A DNA stretch of 64,000 nucleotides from Capsicum annuum (taxonomy: Eukaryota > Streptophyta > Magnoliopsida > Solanales > Solanaceae): positions 161,328,631-161,392,630 of the forward strand of contig NC_061114.1 in NCBI RefSeq assembly GCF_002878395.1. The letters are read 5' to 3'. The notes under the pieces are model-generated. The model saw only the letters and a list, made by a program, of their open reading frames with translations, did not search any database and had not been told where the DNA came from. A program made the translations under genes and the position numbers. The stretch's first letter is position 1, and every line of letters starts with the position of its first letter. Of the stretch, positions 58,756 to 64,000 are shown piece by piece.

Positions 58756-60810
58756 ATAAGAGAATAAAACTCAAAAGTTTCTAATATATGAAGTAAGCAA
58801 CCAACAACAACCACACCCAAGTCCACAGTAATGTTCAACAAAGCCTTTAACCAAAATCAAAAAATATGCAGTCGGAACATGCCCCCGACCATAGCCAAAA
58901 AATAAGTCCAAAGAAATAGTCAAAACATAAAGTAAATCGAAGCATGAAATAGGGACTTTCAAAGTATGAAAGCCCTCTACTTCAATCTGACTCACGAGCC
59001 GATCTCAAGTCCTAGTTATTGTGTAGAAGAAGTAGAAGTATGACCAGTTCTTACATCGGTGGGGATACAAGCATTTGAAGATGGTTAGCGGGGTGAACGC
59101 TAGCATGTAACTCAAGGATAAGGAAAAACTAATCCCATCAATTAAAAACTAAGTCAAAACAATGCCCTAGTACACATCCATGCATATCTATGTATATATA
59201 TACACATTGATATGGGATAGAGAACTGGGCTTAGTATGAACTTTAAAACCTTCACCTGAGTTTGTGTTGCTTTACTGTCATAAATCTACCCACGAGCTAT
59301 ATGGGTCCAGTGTTACACCCTAAGCGAGCCCCCGTGTGTGTTATCCTCATGAATTGGAGATATCATAGGTGGTCGAGGATTCCCCTGTACCCTTCGCCTT
59401 CCCCTTGTACCCCTTAAGTACATGTTCATCAAGACTAACCCTTATATTGGTAAACATGAGTTTACAGTATCAGTCCTTCAAACTCACACCTTCACGGCTA
59501 TCTAACACAACTTCCATTATTGCCCAATTAAAATATTTAACATATAACCTATTTACCTGATTCCAAGAGTTAGTTAATAAGGAATTATTAAGTGGTATCA
59601 TCATACAAATTATATATTTCAAGCAATTTTATCAACCAACACTTAGCAGATTCTCTTACACCCCACAGAATTCATTGTTAAAATCACTTGGGGGATTTCC
59701 GTGTACCCCACATGGTTTTTAGAAACCATCTTAACCATTTAGCCATTTATACCATGCATTAGTTTCAAAGATAAAAAATCAAACCAAACACTTTGAGGAT
59801 TCCATTGTACCCCAAATACATTAGCCTTTTCATATTTAAAATCATAATGCAATAGTTCAGGAATAGTTCAATTTCTATATTCCTCATAACTAAAAAAACC
59901 AATTTCACAAAATGGGGTTGGGGTCATAACCACTTCAAAAGTCACAAATTTAGAAAATCACAATCCTTAGTTCGTGTACCATTCCCATGAATCCATTTGA
60001 TTTCACAACCACTGTTTAAACATGACACTAGAAATGATAAATATAAAACATCACATAAACAACAATTATGCAAGACCCTCAACCCATGTTTTCAAAACCA
60101 TAACAATACCTTGAATATGTGCTTTTAACAAATTAACATTGACAAAATAGAAACATGTCTTAAACACCAAGAAGTATGGAGAGAAATCACCCTTTAAAAC
60201 CCTAATTGATCAACTTTATAAAACCCTAGCTTGACTTGCTTGAGGGAATAGATAGAGTCTTTTGGAGTGTTTGAGAAGTTACTTGGATTTGTTTTTTAGC
60301 GCTAATAAATACCTAAAGGGGTTATAAGACGTGGGTTTAAATTTGGGTGAGAGGAAAAATGTCTAGAATGCCCTCAACTTACAAGCTGAAAAAGTACCAC
60401 CTTTGACTACGGGTCAACTGATGATTCGTAGCCACTCCTTACGACTCATCACCACAAGTCATAACCAAGATAGTCTCTGGGACCCCACCCATTGTTTTCT
60501 TTATGAGTTAATCAACAAATTTGTTAGGTGACCCTATGACTCGTAAGGTCTAAGTTATAGCCAAAGCAGGGTAAAACTGGGTAAACACTGGACACCTTAC
60601 GACTTAGTCCTTACGACTATTAACAAATCCATACGGCTTATGGTGAGCCACACATACTTAGAGTAGAACTTAGCTATTTAATTACTGATTTGATTACAAC
60701 TTATTCCAATGACCCGTTAGGACAACCTACGACTCATAGGGTCCAATCGTAACCAGGGATATGACGTCAAAACTTAGAATTTTCCAAGGCCAAAATTCTG
60801 GGGTATTTCA
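58756..60810 (-). repeat. 5' LTR of O1, inner end removed
   Basis: It aligns with 18153-20279 and ends GGGGTATTTCA at 60810. The part equivalent to 18024-18152, next to the PBS, is not present; it would lie left of the inserted element. Motifs ACGACTCATC (60438) and ACGACTCATAGG (60728) correspond to the CCTACGACTCGT copies in the 3' LTR, with C-to-T type changes. Confidence 0.8.
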
Positions 60811-61536
60811 CCAACAAACTTTTTCTCTTATTTTACCCTTCTACATACCAATTTTACATCACATGCCCTATGATAGCCACCTTTAACTTAGGCAATTTTT
60901 TTGAGTTGGGGTGTACAATGTCCAAGGAAAAATAGGCCCAAGGAGGTTACTACAACACAAATGAGAAATTGATAGGAAAAATGAGAAAAACAAGTTATAA
61001 GGCTCAAAACAGGTATCATGGGATACTATTTCACATAGGGAAGGTCATTTAGGCTAAACTTGGCAAGTTCTGAATTGAACACACAAAGGAAACTAAGTAG
61101 TATCTCACATACACGACACAGAGTCAGTATTATAGCTACTACTTATCCAGTTCATGCAATTGTTAGAAAGTGATTATCATGCCCCTAATCCTAATGTCAT
61201 AACAAGAACCACACTTTTCATACATATATACATTCACATAGTTCTAAAACATAATTTTGGAGGGGTATCATTTTTATCAAAAATTAATCCAAAACATGTC
61301 AACTACCCTGAATACTTAAAAATCTCCTAATTACACACAAATAAAACACAATACGAGACAATTTAATCTAGACATGCCAATTCTACAAGCATACCGTGAC
61401 CGACAGAAAAAAAAGCACGACAACAAAAAACTGTGGAGGCTATGGAATATCCATCCCATAACTAAAAACTACACACTATCCTCAATGCATTAAAATAAAA
61501 TAAAATAGAGGAAAGTGAAAACATACCTGGGATACA
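60811..61536 (-). other. Q: non-coding region downstream of its ORF
   Basis: No frame of interest is present. The stretch joins 18023 after O1 is removed. It lies between the stop of the minus-strand ORF (61537) and the decayed polypurine tract at 17289, about 1.46 kb in total without insertions. Confidence 0.55.
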
Positions 61537-63960
61537 CTAAGCATCTGTGTTAGGAGCATCCCCAGATGAGAGCATATCAATTGGCAAAGACGGTGGTGGT
61601 AGCGGTGCACTGCTAGAAGATGCACCCACTGTTATTGTTGCATGCCTCTGCCTCTCAATGACTGCAGAATCCATCAAATCATGTCTAGAATTTTCAAAAG
61701 CTTGGTCGTATGGCATATTTGGATCCTGTATGTCTCTTATGTGACCTTTTTTATCCCCAACTATCAGGACCTCTTCATCATCCTTCACAAGAAAATTAAA
61801 ATGTCTGGGTGCGGAGGTGATATCTTGTCCACTGGAGGTATGATTGAAGGAGTGGTTTCCATATGGCTCTCTATGAGAGAGTGTACCTCTGCTGGCAATA
61901 CATCCAATCGCTCCTTCATATGGGCTAGATTCGATGTCTCTTTTTCTCTAAACATAGTTGTAACACATCAATCAAAAGCATCAAGATGTGCTTGTAGGTC
62001 AGCACGTAGCTCAAACATGGTAGCTCTCTGTGCGGCCTTCTATTTAGGCTCTGCCATCTTGAATATAGTCTGGACCCCTACTCACATTTGCTCGTATAGG
62101 GTAGTCATCTCGGTCTCAATAGCCCATAATCGATTGTCAGTGGCCCTCTAACTGTCCACTAGGATCTGCAAGAACTTTTGAGATATAATAATCATACATA
62201 TAGCAGGAGCAGTAATAGATGGGCAAGTAGGCACTGAAGATATGTCAATCGACTCTGAGGTCGAAGCTGGGGCTAATGAATAAGTGGTTGGGGTACCCTT
62301 GCCCTGAGTACTCAAATATAGGGCCTTTCTCTACTCCCTATCTTAAGATCAGCACTAACTTCCATATAACCTCCACGTAATCATCAGGCTCTGTAGAATT
62401 GATGTACCGTTTGTCTGGGACCGTGGTACTGTGGCAGGCTCATTAAATCTCCTGGGAAGGGTCAGGCATACCCAATCCCTCATACTCTTCATCTGTGTAG
62501 TGGTCATTATACATACTCTCTTATCTACTTTTGGTATTTTAGGTTCACCGACCTTGTTATATAGTCTCTGAATTAGACATGGGAATAGAAATTCATCACA
62601 TCTCCGAAAGCTCTGTCATGAATCTCATACTAGAGAATAGCTGGAAAATTAATAGTATAGCCGACCATCATACAAGCAATTAAGGTTTCTCCCTCCCAAG
62701 TCAACATATTATCTGAAGCAATAGGGAATAGTCAATATCGAATGAGCAACCACCAAAATTTAGCCTTAAAAGTTAGCGAACAATTCTTTATCACACCATG
62801 TCCCATCGATCCATAAGGTTTCATTACCTAAAAGTGAAATTTAGTCAGCTATCCACCTAGACATCTCAACCCTCTCTCGTCTATGCTTAGCTTCTTACAT
62901 AATATATCTATCATATGTGACTCTCATTCTAGTCACACTTTACTATGGATGCAGGAGTTATATAGTCTGGACCAAAAATGACCCAAGAATAGTCTCCACT
63001 GAAAGATCAACTCTAACCCCTCTCACAAGGGTGTGCTCGAGCTGTGGCTGCTCTATATGCTTTATTAAACCTAGAAATCTACACATCGAAAGAACTACCA
63101 TGGTATAATATGATGCATAAAACTCACGTACCATAGCCAAACTATAAGAACCGAGTGGTCTAGTCATCCACTTTAACTGATAGAGATCAAAGAAACCCCG
63201 TAAATATGGCATTCTAATCATCCCAGATAGATCAATCCTTCTCTCCTAAAAAATAAGCCTCTTGGTTTGGCCGGTATCTAAGATACGATTTTATATATCA
63301 TAAATCTCTTGCATATCCTCCAGACACCACCATAGATTTTTCTCTTCAAGAGGTGCCTCTAAGGTATGTATGGGTGCAGAACTCTATCCTTGCTACACTG
63401 ATGTGCCCATATGGAATGGAAATCTCATGGGAAGCTTGATCTTTACCCTCATCAGACTAGGGTACATCTAACTATTGTATATAAACGGTGGTAATCGCCT
63501 CAAACTAGGGTACCGCTAATGACTCTTTCTGATATGCAGCCTTGAATAAATCCTGGGACCCCTCCCTAGATAAGAGGTCCTGAGCTACAACCTATGGAGT
63601 AGGTTTACAATCTGCCTAATTCTCATCATCGTCATCATCTGTAGAGGGGTATGTAGAGATAATCTCTAGGCTGACTGCATTCTCAGTCGGGCTATAACTA
63701 ACTGGGTGTCCTAGAGAATCTGAACAATCTCAGCCTAAGACCTAGGACGAGTAAAAGATGGCCTTCTGCACCACTATGGGTGCTCAATGGGTGCTCAAGT
63801 AGCGGTTCTCCCATATCACCTATAATAGTAGTCTCAGCCACTTACACACCTGCCCTCTGTTCACTCTGCATGTCGCCCCAATTGTATCTTCTCTAAGTTG
63901 TTGAATTGGGTACTCTTCCACTGAACTATTAGGCTTAGGGGACTCATCCCATCTTCTCGA
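61537..63960 (-). pseudogene. Decayed ORF resembling 'putative plant transposon protein'
   Basis: The minus strand from about 63960 reads through many stops. The best-kept part is 63221-62958 (MIRMPYLRGFFDLYQLKW, RPLGSYSLAMVREFYASYY, VRGVRVDLSVETILGSFL). The pattern xVREFYA ... VRGVxVDxSxETI is familiar from the plant family annotated as putative plant transposon protein (function unknown). The C-terminal part has a charged, possibly coiled stretch (FELRADLQAHLDAFD, 62010-61965) and a final 83-residue open piece (61788-61537) ending SSSAPLPPPSLPIDMLSSG. The ORF lies on the Q sense strand, upstream of its non-coding 3' region, and runs close to the window edge. Stops at about 63240, 62950 and 61964 make it a pseudogene. 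Confidence 0.55.
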
Positions 63961-64000
63961 TGTCTCACCCTTCTTATTATTAGTAGCTTTTGGTGCCAGG

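Larger units (their letters stand above)
18024..60810 (-). mobile_element. Chromovirus O1, with later insertions inside it
   Basis: The two ends are LTRs of one family (18024-20279 and 58756-60810). On the minus strand the LTR runs from TGAAACACCC to TCATGACA. The outside flanks are CCGAC (18019-18023) and CCAAC (60811-60815), a four-of-five match. The O1 polypurine tract (20281-20292), integrase, RNase H, RT, protease and gag all lie in the expected minus-strand order. The interval is about 42.8 kb because other elements were inserted later. The gag N terminus, PBS and about 120 bases of the inner 5' LTR are missing, so part of the interior was deleted or rearranged between 32376 and 58755. 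Confidence 0.65.

Noticed and set aside
61642..62151. 169-residue plus-strand ORF
   Set aside because: It lies opposite the decayed plant-transposon-protein ORF, whose minus-strand readings are recognisable; this one is not.

Overview
The window is plant nuclear DNA from a retrotransposon-rich, gene-poor region. I see no intact host gene. The repeat families suggest a solanaceous plant and most resemble Capsicum (pepper); this rests on recognising repeat styles and was not tested by a search. Almost every coding trace is a decayed Ty3/gypsy chromovirus (Del/Tekay type): gag, protease, RT, RNase H, integrase and a C-terminal chromodomain, with a primer-binding site (PBS) matching initiator tRNA-Met.

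Layout. 1-1394 is the 3' part of a plus-strand LTR inserted into gag of minus-strand element E1 (gag 1395-2570, PBS about 2767-2778, 5' LTR 2787-7420). The E1 LTR is itself interrupted by a solo LTR (4008-6614). E1 sits in a decayed DUF1985-type gene (7421-8270, minus). 8271-12689 is AT-rich accessory DNA with short repeats and MITE-like pieces. From 12690 a minus-strand, non-chromovirus retroelement Q begins: a 3' LTR at 12690-17288 carrying a 3-kb solo LTR S1 (13196-16231), then non-coding DNA. Q is split by chromovirus O1 and resumes at 60811, with a decayed ORF resembling the 'putative plant transposon protein' family at 61537-63960.

O1 (18024-60810, minus) has related LTRs at both ends and a near-matching target-site duplication (TSD). 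Inside it are: its integrase (20452-21773); a non-autonomous 7.6-kb element N1 (21779-29420) with a perfect CCTAC duplication; its RNase H, RT, protease and gag (29421-32375); a possible CACTA-type end with 182-bp tandem repeats; a 1.5-kb inverted-repeat element (33381-34872); a non-coding repeat block of a common Solanaceae type (35200-40224); chromovirus T (plus, 40225-50307) with a duplicated LTR/PBS/gag segment; chromovirus P2 (minus, 50308-52860) whose 5' LTR is probably 56578-58755; the 3' half of chromovirus M (plus, 52861-56577); and the O1 5' LTR (58756-60810).

The elements work only as a historical stack. None looks able to move alone: reading frames carry many stops and shifts, and several catalytic residues are lost. 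The points most worth a second look are the nesting order, the position of the Q ORF, the coding-free element N1 that shares chromovirus signals, the T duplication, and clusters of CG-containing palindromic motifs at similar offsets inside several unrelated-looking LTRs.
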